A stretch of DNA of 64,000 nucleotides from Amaricoccus sp003258405 (GTDB lineage: Bacteria; Pseudomonadota; Alphaproteobacteria; Rhodobacterales; Rhodobacteraceae). Below are positions 24,084 to 33,133 of this stretch, piece by piece. Within the stretch, counting starts at the first letter, position 1. Each line of letters starts with the position of its first letter. Where the stretch lies: the NCBI RefSeq assembly GCF_043226085.1, contig NZ_CP171225.1, forward strand, positions 682,001 through 746,000. The letters run 5' to 3'. Position numbers and translations under genes: made by a program. Below the pieces are notes generated by a model. That model was given only the letters and a program-made list of their open reading frames with translations. It made no database searches and was not told the DNA's origin.

Positions 24084-25871
24084 CTACAGGATCAGATCGG
24101 CCAGGCCCACTTTCGCGTGTTCATCGAAAACCACAAGAAAATCAGCCTTCCGATCACCATCGAGGTCCCCTGCAAGCGTGTGTTCTCCCAACCGAAGCTC
24201 GCCCGCGATACCTGAGAATTTATCCCCGCCGACAAAGACGAATGCCTGGTTGCCCGATACACCCCTCACTGCATCGATCTCATGCAGATCCACGAGGTCA
24301 GCGCCCTTGCCGAAGTCCATGATCCGGTCCGGGCTGCGCCGCACGCTTTCCGAAGCATCGAAAAAATAGAAGACATCCGCCCCACGGCCGCCGGTCAGCT
24401 CGTCACGCCCCTCGCCACCAACGAGATAATCCGCGCCGCCCGCGCCTGTCAGGGCATCGTCTCCCTTGCCACCGAAAAGTGTGTCGTCCCCTGCCTCGCC
24501 ACTGAGCCTATCACGACCACTGTCGCCTGCCAGAACATCCCCACCGTCGTTGCCGAACAGTGTATCGTTACCCTTGCCGCCTGCGATGGACTCCGCGAGC
24601 TTGGTGCCGACGATCAGGTCGCCACGCCTTGTTGCAGGCGCAATCGGAGGCTTGATGCTGGGCAGATTGCCGTAGACCTGCTGCTCGACCAGCGATCCAC
24701 CAGACCAGACCGAAAGGAGAAGCCCGCTTTTCAGGAGTGCCGTATCGCTGTCAAATACGTTCCGGTAGACATCCGAACTGATCGCGAAAGAACGTCCCAG
24801 CGCCCTGCCATCATCGGAATATAAGCGTCCCCTGATCTCGTAATAGGTAGCGGAACTATCCGACACATCATGACGCTCCGCAGTATAGGTGACAAGCGAC
24901 TCACCGTGGCCGATGTCGATGACCTGACCGAGCGAGTGACCGACCGCACCGTCGTCCGACACCTTGCGAGCCCGTCCGAGCGGGATGCCATCGGAATCAA
25001 GCCGGCGGAAGTAGATCGCGACATCGCCAGAATCATCGAAGTCCTGCTCGCTTTGCCAAGCTGTGGCGAAGCCGTCGTCGTTTGCCACGATCCGAGACTC
25101 CAGACGGTCGGTCAAGGCATCAAAGCGTCCGCCAGCGTCTGGGAGGCCCTGAACCACATGAGGCCGCCCGCGCGCGGCTCCGCCAGTGCTGAAGCTCTCC
25201 GAGAAGAGGATCTGCCCGCCACCCGGATGCCGCGGATCCTCGCCGGTCCAGATCACGGTGTAGCCACCATCGCGGAGCGCTGCGACCTGCGGTGCAGGAG
25301 TTACCGGGATGTATCCACCTGCAGTGAGGTCACCCGTCACGTTCGAGACGATCGTCTTCGCTTTGATCGCCTCGCCGTCGAGACCGAACTGCCTGGCGAT
25401 GAGGTCGTAGCCCTTCGCGCTCGTTGATCGAGCCGTCATCGCGAGAATCGAGCCGTCGGAAAGCTGTGCAACGCTCTCGACGCTATAATCGCGCTTTGCT
25501 TCCGGTGTCACGGCGATCTCACTGGTTCGTGCTGATCCATCCGCGTCGAAGAGCCGCAGATAACCGTCCTTCTTTCGTCCCTCCAGCTTGTCGGGATCGG
25601 ACGAGGTCCATCCGACGATGAAGCCCCCATCCTCAAGCGCTGCGAGCCTCGGCGCCCTTTCGTCGTTCGATACGCTGGAGTTTACCCGGAACTCGCTCCG
25701 CAGCACGTTGCCGCCGGAATCGAAAACGGATGCACGGACGTCATATGTCTCTTCAAGGCCGGGGAGGCGATGCGCGTAAGCCACGACGAACCCGCCATCG
25801 CGAAGTGCCAGAACCTGCACGTCGGTTCGGTCCGCCCTGCCGTTCGGTCCAATCTGAAAATCGTCACTCAT
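24084..25871 (-). CDS. RTX calcium-binding protein, probable type I secretion substrate
   Basis: 595 aa, no N-terminal signal peptide. Residues 1-390 contain five or more repeats of the type ALRDGGFVVAY / ALEDGGFIVGW / ALRDGGYTVIW, suggestive of a beta-propeller. Residues about 415-500 hold roughly eight RTX nonapeptides (GGxGxDxLx, such as GGKGNDTLFGNDGGDVLAG). The C-terminus ends in DLIL, typical of type I secretion. No HlyB/HlyD genes are in the window. It sits on the same strand between the ABC binding-protein gene and the permease genes, and is visibly less GC-rich than its neighbours, which hints at insertion. Function beyond secretion and calcium binding is unknown. Confidence 0.88.
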   Translation of the reverse strand: MSDDFQIGPNGRADRTDVQVLALRDGGFVVAYAHRLPGLEETYDVRASVFDSGGNVLRSEFRVNSSVSNDERAPRLAALEDGGFIVGWTSSDPDKLEGRKKDGYLRLFDADGSARTSEIAVTPEAKRDYSVESVAQLSDGSILAMTARSTSAKGYDLIARQFGLDGEAIKAKTIVSNVTGDLTAGGYIPVTPAPQVAALRDGGYTVIWTGEDPRHPGGGQILFSESFSTGGAARGRPHVVQGLPDAGGRFDALTDRLESRIVANDDGFATAWQSEQDFDDSGDVAIYFRRLDSDGIPLGRARKVSDDGAVGHSLGQVIDIGHGESLVTYTAERHDVSDSSATYYEIRGRLYSDDGRALGRSFAISSDVYRNVFDSDTALLKSGLLLSVWSGGSLVEQQVYGNLPSIKPPIAPATRRGDLIVGTKLAESIAGGKGNDTLFGNDGGDVLAGDSGRDRLSGEAGDDTLFGGKGDDALTGAGGADYLVGGEGRDELTGGRGADVFYFFDASESVRRSPDRIMDFGKGADLVDLHEIDAVRGVSGNQAFVFVGGDKFSGIAGELRLGEHTLAGDLDGDRKADFLVVFDEHAKVGLADLIL

Positions 25872-26015
25872 GCCTTTTCCCCACGTCCCGGAGGATCAAC
25901 TGCTGCGCCGACCTGCGTGCAAAAATCCCACGCCCTTGCAAGGCTGTGCCGGCAGACGCAATTTGGCCCGCAGGCTACTCTTTGTTTTCCGGATCCGGGC
26001 GCATGTGCCCATGAT

Positions 26016-27491
26016 CTACTCCGCCCAGTATACACCCGTCATGTCGTTCGCCTGGGTCGGACCATTTTCCCAAAGTCCGCGGATCCGGGTGTCAGCCACG
26101 CCGGTCTTGGCGAGCTGGAACAGATAGGCGTTGACATAGCGCTCGGCGATCCGCTCCTCGGCGGCGTGGAGGATTTCGGTCTGATCCTCGACATTCGCCG
26201 TTGCGTCATAACCCTTCATCAGCGCCTGCATCACCGGGTCATGGTAATTGAAGTAGTAGTCATCGCGGGCATAGATCCAGATATCCATAGGCTCGGTATG
26301 GCTCACGATGGTGAGGCCGTAATCTCGGCCCTTGAAGACCTGCTCGAGCCACTGTGCCCATTCCACATTGACGATCCTCGCATCGATCCCAACGGCCCTA
26401 AGCTGGGCCGCCACGATCTCGCCACCGCGTCGCGCATAGGATGGCGGCGGCAGAACGAGCGTTGTCTCGAAACCGTCCGGAAGGCCCGCTTCCGCAAGCA
26501 GAGCCTTCGACTGTTCCGGGTCGTAGACCGAGAGCGCCGTCAGATCTTCATAGGCCGGATTATGAGGCGCAAAATGGGTGCCGATGGGCGTGCCATAGCC
26601 GAACATTGCGCCATCGATGATCGCTTTGCGGTCAATCGCATGAGCAATCGCTTCCCGGACCCGGATATCGTCAAAGGGTTCACGCCCGTGGTTCATCGCG
26701 AGGATGGTCTCGCCCTCGGTCGTACCCACGATCACGGAAAATCGTGGATCCGCTTCGAACTGCATGAGGTTCTCTGGAGCAGGATAGACAGGGAAAGCGT
26801 CCAGATCGCCCGCCATCATCGCGGCAAACGCCGCAGTCGGGTCGGAAATGAACTTGAAGGTGACCTTCTCGAGCTTGGGAGCCTCGCCCCAGTAGTTCTC
26901 GTTGCGAACAAGCTCGATACGATCCCCCTGTACCCAGTCGGAGAAGATGAAAGGTCCGGTACCAATCGGGCTCGTCGCATTTGTGGCGGAACTCGCGGGC
27001 GATACGATCGCCATGTCGCCCCAGGCCAGATCGGTCAGCAGCGAGGACTTCGGCGCATCGAGCCCGATCTCCACAGTCACATCATCAATCACATTGACCG
27101 AGTTGATGCTCTCGAAAAGCTGCTTCTGAGCATTGACGCTGTCGTCCGCCATCGCCCGCTCGAAGGAATAGGCCACATCTTCCGCTGTGAATGGCGAGCC
27201 ATCGTGAAAGACTATTCCCTCACGCAGATTGAAAACCCAGGAAAGCCCGTCCGGCGCGATTTCCCAGCTCGCAGCCAAGCCCGGAAGGATCGTTCCGTCC
27301 GGAGCAAAGCGGGTCAGTCCCTCGAAGACGTTGGCATAGGTCACCTCGTCGATCGCCGCGGCTGCACCCGCGGTCGGATCGAGGATCGGCGGCTCAAGCT
27401 GCATGCCGATGGTAATATCCATCCTCTGCGCCTGCGCTCCACCGGCCAGAAGCGCGAACGCTGCCGCGAGCGCGAGGATCTTTCGACTCAT
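26016..27491 (-). CDS. Peptide-type ABC substrate-binding protein (SBP family 5)
   Basis: 491 aa with a Sec signal peptide (KILALAAAFALLAGGAQAQ). The mature protein has family 5 features: EPPILDPT near the start, YANVFEGLTRFAPDG, FNLREGIVFHDGSPFTAEDV and NENYWGEAPKLEKV. It captures oligopeptides, glutathione, opines or similar ligands in the periplasm for the downstream permeases. ATG 27491 is chosen, with GGTGGAGA upstream; a GTG four codons earlier lacks a site. It is followed at 144 bp by the RTX gene rather than by the permeases. Confidence 0.92.
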   Translation of the reverse strand: MSRKILALAAAFALLAGGAQAQRMDITIGMQLEPPILDPTAGAAAAIDEVTYANVFEGLTRFAPDGTILPGLAASWEIAPDGLSWVFNLREGIVFHDGSPFTAEDVAYSFERAMADDSVNAQKQLFESINSVNVIDDVTVEIGLDAPKSSLLTDLAWGDMAIVSPASSATNATSPIGTGPFIFSDWVQGDRIELVRNENYWGEAPKLEKVTFKFISDPTAAFAAMMAGDLDAFPVYPAPENLMQFEADPRFSVIVGTTEGETILAMNHGREPFDDIRVREAIAHAIDRKAIIDGAMFGYGTPIGTHFAPHNPAYEDLTALSVYDPEQSKALLAEAGLPDGFETTLVLPPPSYARRGGEIVAAQLRAVGIDARIVNVEWAQWLEQVFKGRDYGLTIVSHTEPMDIWIYARDDYYFNYHDPVMQALMKGYDATANVEDQTEILHAAEERIAERYVNAYLFQLAKTGVADTRIRGLWENGPTQANDMTGVYWAE

Positions 27492-27593
27492 TGCTGTCTC
27501 CACCTAGCCCCAGGTTCAAGCCCGCCAATTCAAGCACGGGATGTTCCGCCGCGCAGCCGTCCCGCCGGCTTTGCCCGGCTCCGTTCCCCGCTA

Positions 27594-27651
27594 CGGCGTC
27601 AAATACGTCCTCAACGCTCACATATTCGTCAGGTTGCCCGGCGAGGTCCAG
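27594..27651 (-). pseudogene. Possible remnant of an M20 peptidase C-terminus
   Basis: The minus strand encodes LDLAGQPDEYVSVEDVFDA, which lines up with LDLAHQPDEYVVVQDMVESA at the end of the intact M20 gene at 28355-29647. Over the 31-bp core (27621-27651) I count about 22 matches by eye. No intact gene surrounds it. The remaining interval 27492-27829 holds the upstream region of the binding-protein gene and nothing else I can identify. Confidence 0.4.
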
Positions 27652-27829
27652 TGGCCGCAGCGGAGGGAACGGAATAAATCGAACCCGGCGCAACTTATCC
27701 GTACCGTTCCAATGGCTTCAGCATCAGATCAACGCCCGCTACTATGCTAGCGCCCCACGGCGCAGGATCTTGCCTGTTTCCGACCGACCCGAGCAGGCCG
27801 AAGCCAATCATCAGTGATGAGTTACGTCG

Positions 27830-28327
27830 ATGATCTCCGACAAGAGCACCAACACCCCGGGGCAGATCACCTTCGGGCGCCTCCGGGACGTATCACCATG
27901 CGAGATCATCTCTCACATGTCAGATCCCAGCATCGCCCGACATCTTCCCCTCCTGCGTGAACCTTGGAACGAGGAAGTTCTCGCCCAGTTCATCGCCGTC
28001 AAGGAAGCGTGCTGGCGCCGGGACGGGCTTGGCCATTGGGCAATCTTCCGGAACGGCACCTATGTGGGCTGGGGCGGCTTCCAGAAGGAGGTCGACGAAT
28101 GGGACTTCGGCCTTGTACTGACGCGAGAGGCATTTGGACTTGGGGCGAGGATTGCCCGACAGGCGCTTGCCTTTGCCCGCTCGGACTCACGCATCCCCTT
28201 TGTCACCTTCCTTCTACCGCCCTCTCGCCAGCACATCGGGGGCCTCGCGCGTCTAGGGGCGCAGCATGTGGGTAACATCACGTACGACGGCGCAACCTTC
28301 CTGAAATTCCGCCTGGAAACATCTTGA
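27830..28327 (+). CDS. GNAT-family N-acetyltransferase
   Basis: A 165-aa protein with the layout of RimJ/RimL-type acetyltransferases: ITFGRLRDVSPCEIISHMSDP at the start, GHWAIFRNGTYVGWGGFQ (strand b4 region), DFGLVLTREAFGLGARIARQALAFA (acetyl-CoA binding loop region), and a C-terminal LGAQHVGNITYDG segment. The canonical Q/RxxGxG/A motif is loosely kept (FGLGARIA). It would transfer acetyl groups to an unknown amine or protein N-terminus. The start codon has only a weak upstream purine tract. Confidence 0.75.
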   Translation: MISDKSTNTPGQITFGRLRDVSPCEIISHMSDPSIARHLPLLREPWNEEVLAQFIAVKEACWRRDGLGHWAIFRNGTYVGWGGFQKEVDEWDFGLVLTREAFGLGARIARQALAFARSDSRIPFVTFLLPPSRQHIGGLARLGAQHVGNITYDGATFLKFRLETS

Positions 28328-28354
28328 CCCAAAGCCGCTCATCAGCCGGAGGCG

Positions 28355-29647
28355 CTAACCCGCACCAATCCCGAGGAGGTCAGCCAGCGCCAGCGCCATG
28401 ACCGTGGCGGATTCGACCATGTCCTGCACAACCACGTATTCGTCGGGCTGATGGGCCAGATCCAGAATACCGGGGCCGTAAGCAACGCAGTTCTTCAGGC
28501 GACCGATACGATCTATGTGCTTCTGGTCGTAAGTCCCGGGCGACACGACATATTGCGGTGTGCGCCCGAAAGTCTTCTCGATGGCTCGGGTGAGCGCGCC
28601 GACCACCGGAGCGTCACGGTCTGTCATCGAGGGGAAAACGTCGAACATGTCGCGAATCTCGTAGGAAAAATCGCCCCTGCGCTCCTTCGCCCGCTCTACC
28701 ACGGCACGAAACTCCGCCTTCACCGTCTCGAGACGTTCTTCCGCCAGATAGCGCCGGTCGATAATCATCCGGCAACTGTCAGGTACGACTGGTGCGGGCC
28801 AACCATCAAAATCGGCAGGACGCTCAGCCTGTCCTCCATGCACCGAGTTAATGTTAAGCGTGGAAGCCCGCGCCGCCTCGGGCACCACCGGCATCGCTGT
28901 CTGGCGCGCGGCCAGCGCCGGAAACAGTGTCTCTTCCATTTCGGCGATGACCGCCCCCATATGGCGCACGGCGCAATTGCCGAGAAATGGCATCGAGCCA
29001 TGGGCAATCCGGCCGTGGGTCTCGAGCTCGGCCCACCAGACACCACGATGCCCGAGACAGATCCGGTCCTTGTCCAGCGGTTCGGGAATGATGACATGCT
29101 GCACCCGATCCGGCGCAAACCAGCCCTCGCGCGCCAGATGCGCGACGCCACCGAAGCCACCGGTCTCCTCGTCCGCCGTCGCCGAGATCTCGACGGCACC
29201 GGAATAATCCGGCCAGAGAGCGGCAAAGGTCTCCGCTGCGATGATCGAAGCGGCGATGCCGCCCTTCATGTCACAGGCCCCCCGGCCATAGATCCGGCCT
29301 CCGATCAGCGCTCCGCCGAACGGGTCCGTCGTCCAGCCCTTGCCGACCTCGACCACGTCGATATGGCCATTGAAATGCACGCACGGCCCCGGCCGCGCCC
29401 CTTCACGCCGGGCGACGAGGTTCCAGCGCGGATAGCGCTCGCTGTCACCCGGCGCGCCTTCGGCTCGCACGAAGGCGACTGTGAAGCCCGAGCGTGCGAG
29501 GCGTGCTGCAATAAACTCGCAGATGTCGCGATAATTCTCGCCAGGAGGGTTCAGCGTCGGGATGCGAATGAGCGCTTGGGTAAGTTCGATCAGATCGTCC
29601 CGGCGGCGCTCGATTTCCGCCCGGACCGCATCGCGAATGTCCGTCAT
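28355..29647 (-). CDS. ArgE/DapE-family M20 deacylase/peptidase
   Basis: 430 aa, metal-dependent. Metal and catalytic motifs are complete: HFNGHIDVVEVG (His and catalytic Asp), GRGACDMKGGIA (bridging Asp), ADEETGGFGG (catalytic and metal Glu) and a late SPGTYDQKHIDRIG histidine. The central dimerisation domain is present (RIAHGSMPFLGNCAVRHMG). Members cleave N-acyl amino acids or dipeptides in the cytoplasm. Its closeness to a peptide ABC operon with an S58 peptidase suggests a shared catabolic role, though it lies upstream with its own transcription likely. Confidence 0.87.
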   Translation of the reverse strand: MTDIRDAVRAEIERRRDDLIELTQALIRIPTLNPPGENYRDICEFIAARLARSGFTVAFVRAEGAPGDSERYPRWNLVARREGARPGPCVHFNGHIDVVEVGKGWTTDPFGGALIGGRIYGRGACDMKGGIAASIIAAETFAALWPDYSGAVEISATADEETGGFGGVAHLAREGWFAPDRVQHVIIPEPLDKDRICLGHRGVWWAELETHGRIAHGSMPFLGNCAVRHMGAVIAEMEETLFPALAARQTAMPVVPEAARASTLNINSVHGGQAERPADFDGWPAPVVPDSCRMIIDRRYLAEERLETVKAEFRAVVERAKERRGDFSYEIRDMFDVFPSMTDRDAPVVGALTRAIEKTFGRTPQYVVSPGTYDQKHIDRIGRLKNCVAYGPGILDLAHQPDEYVVVQDMVESATVMALALADLLGIGAG

Positions 29648-29714
29648 GGGGTATCCTTTTGCGCGGAGCTTCCTTCGCTGCAGCGGATTTGTCCAGACAT
29701 CTGGCCAAAAAGGA

Positions 29715-29742
29715 GGAGCCCGGACCTTTCGGCCCGGACCCC
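29715..29742 (-). terminator. Strong terminator after lon, likely bidirectional
   Basis: A 12-bp stem (GGAGCCCGGACC / GGCCCGGACCCC in plus coordinates, three G-U pairs on the minus strand) closed by a 4-nt loop. T-rich tracts follow on both strands: TTTTTT on plus (29743-29748) and TCCTTTTT on minus. It lies 25 bp after the lon stop codon. Confidence 0.85.
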
Positions 29743-29767
29743 TTTTTTCTCAGCTGGAACTCGTCGT

Positions 29768-32179
29768 TCAGTGCGCGGCTGCGCCAGCGCCCGGCGTCTC
29801 CGCCGATGATGCGACGCTCGCCCGCGCCGCGGCCTCGGCCGCCTCGTCCCATTCGATCGGCTCGGGCATGCGCACGAGCGCGACCTTCAGCACATCCATC
29901 ACGTTCGAGACCGGGATAAGCTCCAGACCGTTCTTCACGTTGTCCGGGATATCCCTCAGATCCTTTACGTTGTCGGAGGGGATCAGCACTGTAGTGATGC
30001 CGCCGCGGAGCGCCGCGAGCAGCTTCTCCTTGAGCCCGCCGATCGGCAGGACGTTGCCGCGCAGCGTGACCTCGCCGGTCATTGCCACATTTCGACGCAC
30101 CGGAATCTGGGTCAGAACCGACACGATGGAAGTGACCATCGCTATGCCTGCGCTCGGCCCGTCCTTCGGAGTCGCCCCTTCAGGCACATGGACATGGATG
30201 TCGATCGTCTCGAACATCGGCGGCTTCAAACCCAGATCCGTCGCCTTGGATCGGACATAGGACGAGGCCGCGTCGATCGATTCCTTCATCACGTCACCGA
30301 GCTTGCCGGTCGTCTTCATCCGCCCTTTTCCGGGGAGCTTCAGCGCCTCGATCGAGAGAAGATCGCCACCAACCTCAGTCCAGGCCAGCCCTGTCACGAC
30401 TCCAACCTGATCCTCAGTCTCCGCAAGCCCGTATTTGAAGCGGCGTACACCAAGGAACTCCTCAAGATTTTCCGGTGTAACCACGACCTTCTGCGACGCA
30501 CCCTTGACGATCTCGGTCACTGCCTTCCGGCAGAGCTTCGCGATCTCGCGCTCAAGGTTCCGGACCCCGGCCTCGCGGGTATAGTAGCGAATGATGTCGC
30601 GCAGCCCGGCGTCCGTTAGCTCGAACTCGCCCTTCTTCAGACCATGGCCCTTTTCCTGCTTCGCAAGGAGATGCTGCCGGGCGATCTCGGCCTTCTCATC
30701 CTCGGTGTACCCGGAGATCGTGATGATCTCCATGCGGTCGAGGAGAGGTCGCGGCATGTTGTAACTGTTGGCCGTCGTGATGAACATCACGTTCGAGAGA
30801 TCGTATTCCACCTCTAGATAGTGGTCCATGAAGGTCGCATTCTGCTCGGGATCGAGCACCTCGAGCATGGCGCTCGCCGGATCTCCACGGAAATCCTGTC
30901 CCATCTTGTCGATCTCATCGAGCAGGACGAGCGGATTGGTGGTCTTGGCCTTCTTCATCGACTGGATGATCTTGCCAGGCATCGAACCGATGTAGGTGCG
31001 CCGGTGGCCGCGGATCTCCGCCTCGTCCCGGACACCCCCGAGCGAGATGCGGATGAACTCGCGACCCGTCGCCCGAGCGACAGACTTGCCGAGCGAGGTC
31101 TTACCAACACCCGGAGGTCCGACGAGACAGAGGATCGGCCCCTTGAGCTTCGACGACCGCGACTGCACCGCGAGGAACTCGACAATGCGCTCCTTGACCT
31201 TTTCGAGACCGTAGTGGTCAGCGTCCAGCACGGCTTGCGCCTGACCGAGATCCTTCTTGATCCGGCTCCGCTTGCCCCACGGGATCGAAAGCATCCAGTC
31301 GAGATAGTTGCGCACCACAGTGGCCTCGGCCGACATCGGCGACATCGAACGCAGCTTCTTCAGCTCTGCCAGCGCCTTTTCGCGAGCCTCCTTGGTGAAC
31401 TTCGTCTTCTCGATGCGCTCCTCGAACTCGGTGGCGTCATCCTGGCCTTCGCCTTCGCCGCCCAGCTCACGCTGGATCGCCTTCATCTGCTCGTTCAGAT
31501 AGTATTCGCGCTGGGTGCGCTCCATCTGGTTCTTGACACGGCTCTTGATCTTCTTCTCGACCTTCAGGACCGACATTTCGCCCTGCATCAGGCCGTAGAT
31601 CGTCTCGAGCCGCTCACCGACATCGGGCTGCTCCAGAAGCGCCTGCTTTTCTTCAAGCTTCGCCCCGAGATGCCCCGCGACCGAGTCGGCGAGCTTCGAG
31701 GGAGACATGTCTTCGGAAATTGCGCTCACCGCCTCATCAGGGATGTTGCGGTTGAGCTTCGCGTAGCGCTCGAATTCCTCCCCGACGGCACGCGCCAGCG
31801 CAACGATCGCGGGCGGATCGTTCTCGGTCTCGGCGACGGTCTCGGCTGTCGCCTCGAAATAGTCGGGATTGGGCAGGAAGTCCGAAATAGCAACGCGCGC
31901 CTTGCCCTCGACGAGAACCTTGACCGTCCCGTCAGGCAGCTTCAGGAGCTGGAGCACATTGGCGAGCACGCCAACCCGGAAAATGCCATCCGCCGTCGGT
32001 TCGTCCTCGGAAGGATCCTTTTGGCTGGCAAGAAGAATTTGTTTGTCGTCCTTCATGACCGCCTCAAGGGCGAGCACGGATTTTTCCCGGCCGACAAAGA
32101 GCGGAACGATCATGTGCGGAAACACCACGATGTCGCGCAGCGGGAGCACCGGGTAGGTCGGACTGCTCAATTGAGTCAT
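29768..32179 (-). CDS. lon: ATP-dependent protease Lon
   Basis: 803 aa, the standard LonA length. The N-terminal substrate-binding domain starts PVLPLRDIVVFPHMIVPLFVGR. The AAA+ module has Walker A GPPGVGKTS (about residue 353) and Walker B VLLDEIDKM. The protease domain has the Ser-Lys dyad in PKDGPSAGIAM (about Ser675) and GGLKEKLLAA. It degrades misfolded and regulatory proteins in the cytoplasm. ATG 32179 is used because AAGGA lies about 8 nt upstream; the upstream extension has no Lon homology. Its promoter looks like a sigma-32 site. Confidence 0.97.
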   Translation of the reverse strand: MTQLSSPTYPVLPLRDIVVFPHMIVPLFVGREKSVLALEAVMKDDKQILLASQKDPSEDEPTADGIFRVGVLANVLQLLKLPDGTVKVLVEGKARVAISDFLPNPDYFEATAETVAETENDPPAIVALARAVGEEFERYAKLNRNIPDEAVSAISEDMSPSKLADSVAGHLGAKLEEKQALLEQPDVGERLETIYGLMQGEMSVLKVEKKIKSRVKNQMERTQREYYLNEQMKAIQRELGGEGEGQDDATEFEERIEKTKFTKEAREKALAELKKLRSMSPMSAEATVVRNYLDWMLSIPWGKRSRIKKDLGQAQAVLDADHYGLEKVKERIVEFLAVQSRSSKLKGPILCLVGPPGVGKTSLGKSVARATGREFIRISLGGVRDEAEIRGHRRTYIGSMPGKIIQSMKKAKTTNPLVLLDEIDKMGQDFRGDPASAMLEVLDPEQNATFMDHYLEVEYDLSNVMFITTANSYNMPRPLLDRMEIITISGYTEDEKAEIARQHLLAKQEKGHGLKKGEFELTDAGLRDIIRYYTREAGVRNLEREIAKLCRKAVTEIVKGASQKVVVTPENLEEFLGVRRFKYGLAETEDQVGVVTGLAWTEVGGDLLSIEALKLPGKGRMKTTGKLGDVMKESIDAASSYVRSKATDLGLKPPMFETIDIHVHVPEGATPKDGPSAGIAMVTSIVSVLTQIPVRRNVAMTGEVTLRGNVLPIGGLKEKLLAALRGGITTVLIPSDNVKDLRDIPDNVKNGLELIPVSNVMDVLKVALVRMPEPIEWDEAAEAAARASVASSAETPGAGAAAH

Positions 32180-32252
32180 GTTTATCGTCCTTGTATTGGC
32201 AAGGCGCCGACGCCCCGCTTCCGCGGCGACGCGACACCTCCACTTGATGAAC

Positions 32253-32281
32253 AGATGGCGCGCGAGACGCTGCGTTTCAAG
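32253..32281 (-). promoter_or_regulatory. Sigma-32 (RpoH) type promoter of lon
   Basis: On the minus strand CTTGAAA, 14 bp, CGCCATCT matches the heat-shock consensus CTTGAAA-N13-15-CCCCATNT with two mismatches in the -10 element. Transcription would start about 65 nt upstream of the lon ATG. lon is a classic RpoH target. Confidence 0.75.
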
Positions 32282-32463
32282 CAACCCATATTCTGCGCTC
32301 CCCTGCCGCGGGTTACAAGGCATCGAACTGTCTGCCTTGTCCATTCCGCAATCGCAGGTCAGCCACTGGCGCAGGAAAAGGCAGGCTTGGGGGCTGAGTT
32401 GCTGATGGGCTCTGCTAAACTTGCCCTCCGAATCCCCGGATTGCGGTTCGAATGTGGAGCATC

Positions 32464-33132
32464 ATGAAAAGACGTAGCTTTGTCGTCATCGGTCTCGGAA
32501 CCTTCGGCACCACCATTGCGAACGAGCTCTGCCGCTTCGGCAACCACGTGCTCGTCATCGACGTGAACGAGCGTAAGGTGAGCCCTTTCGCCGATATTGC
32601 CCATGAGGCAATCATCGCGGACGGGAGGGATGAAGTAGCCCTTCGTGAAGCAGGCGTGGGGGATTATGATGTGGCCGTCGTTGCGATCGGCGAGGATCTC
32701 GAGGCCAACATCCTCTGCTCGATGAACGTCAAGATGCTCGGCGTCAATACCATCTGGGCCAAGGCGCTCAACAAGACCCATCACCGCATTCTCGCCAGGC
32801 TCGATGTGGACCGAATCCTTCTGCCTGAGCAGGAGACCGGGCGGCATGTCGCCTTAATGCTGAATTTCCCGCTGGTGCGCGATTACGTAAGCCTCGGCAA
32901 TGGATTTACCCTCGTAGATGTCACGATCCCAAAGGGCCTTGCCGGTAGACATACCGGCGATCTGCCGGCTGTCGAGGACAACGACCTACGCCTGCTCGGC
33001 GCGATGCGCGGCACGACCTTCATGTCGTGCGAAACCAGTTCGGTGGAGCTTGAGCAGGACGACAAGCTTCTGGTGCTGGGCCGCCGCGCCGGCTTGCAAA
33101 AATTCGTCGAAACCTTGCGCGGAGAAGCCTGA
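32464..33132 (+). CDS. ktrA: K+ uptake regulatory subunit (KtrA/TrkA type)
   Basis: 222-aa cytoplasmic RCK protein. The N-terminal Rossmann fold shows VVIGLGTFGTTIANEL and the acidic end of beta-2, VIDVNE, consistent with nucleotide binding. The C-terminal TrkA-C domain spans about 135-220. It gates the KtrB channel encoded immediately downstream (1-bp gap). ATG 32464 has GGAG 4 nt upstream; an ATG four codons earlier is possible. The gene is divergent from lon across a 284-bp interval that carries the lon promoter. Confidence 0.9.
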   Translation: MKRRSFVVIGLGTFGTTIANELCRFGNHVLVIDVNERKVSPFADIAHEAIIADGRDEVALREAGVGDYDVAVVAIGEDLEANILCSMNVKMLGVNTIWAKALNKTHHRILARLDVDRILLPEQETGRHVALMLNFPLVRDYVSLGNGFTLVDVTIPKGLAGRHTGDLPAVEDNDLRLLGAMRGTTFMSCETSSVELEQDDKLLVLGRRAGLQKFVETLRGEA

Positions 33133-33133
33133 C

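Noticed and set aside
25770..27677. 635-codon plus-strand frame across the binding-protein gene
   Set aside because: Antisense to a clear SBP family 5 gene with signal peptide; no recognisable domain and no ribosome binding site.
30821..32467. 548-codon frame antisense to lon
   Set aside because: Lon is unambiguous on the other strand; the frame is a GC-driven shadow.
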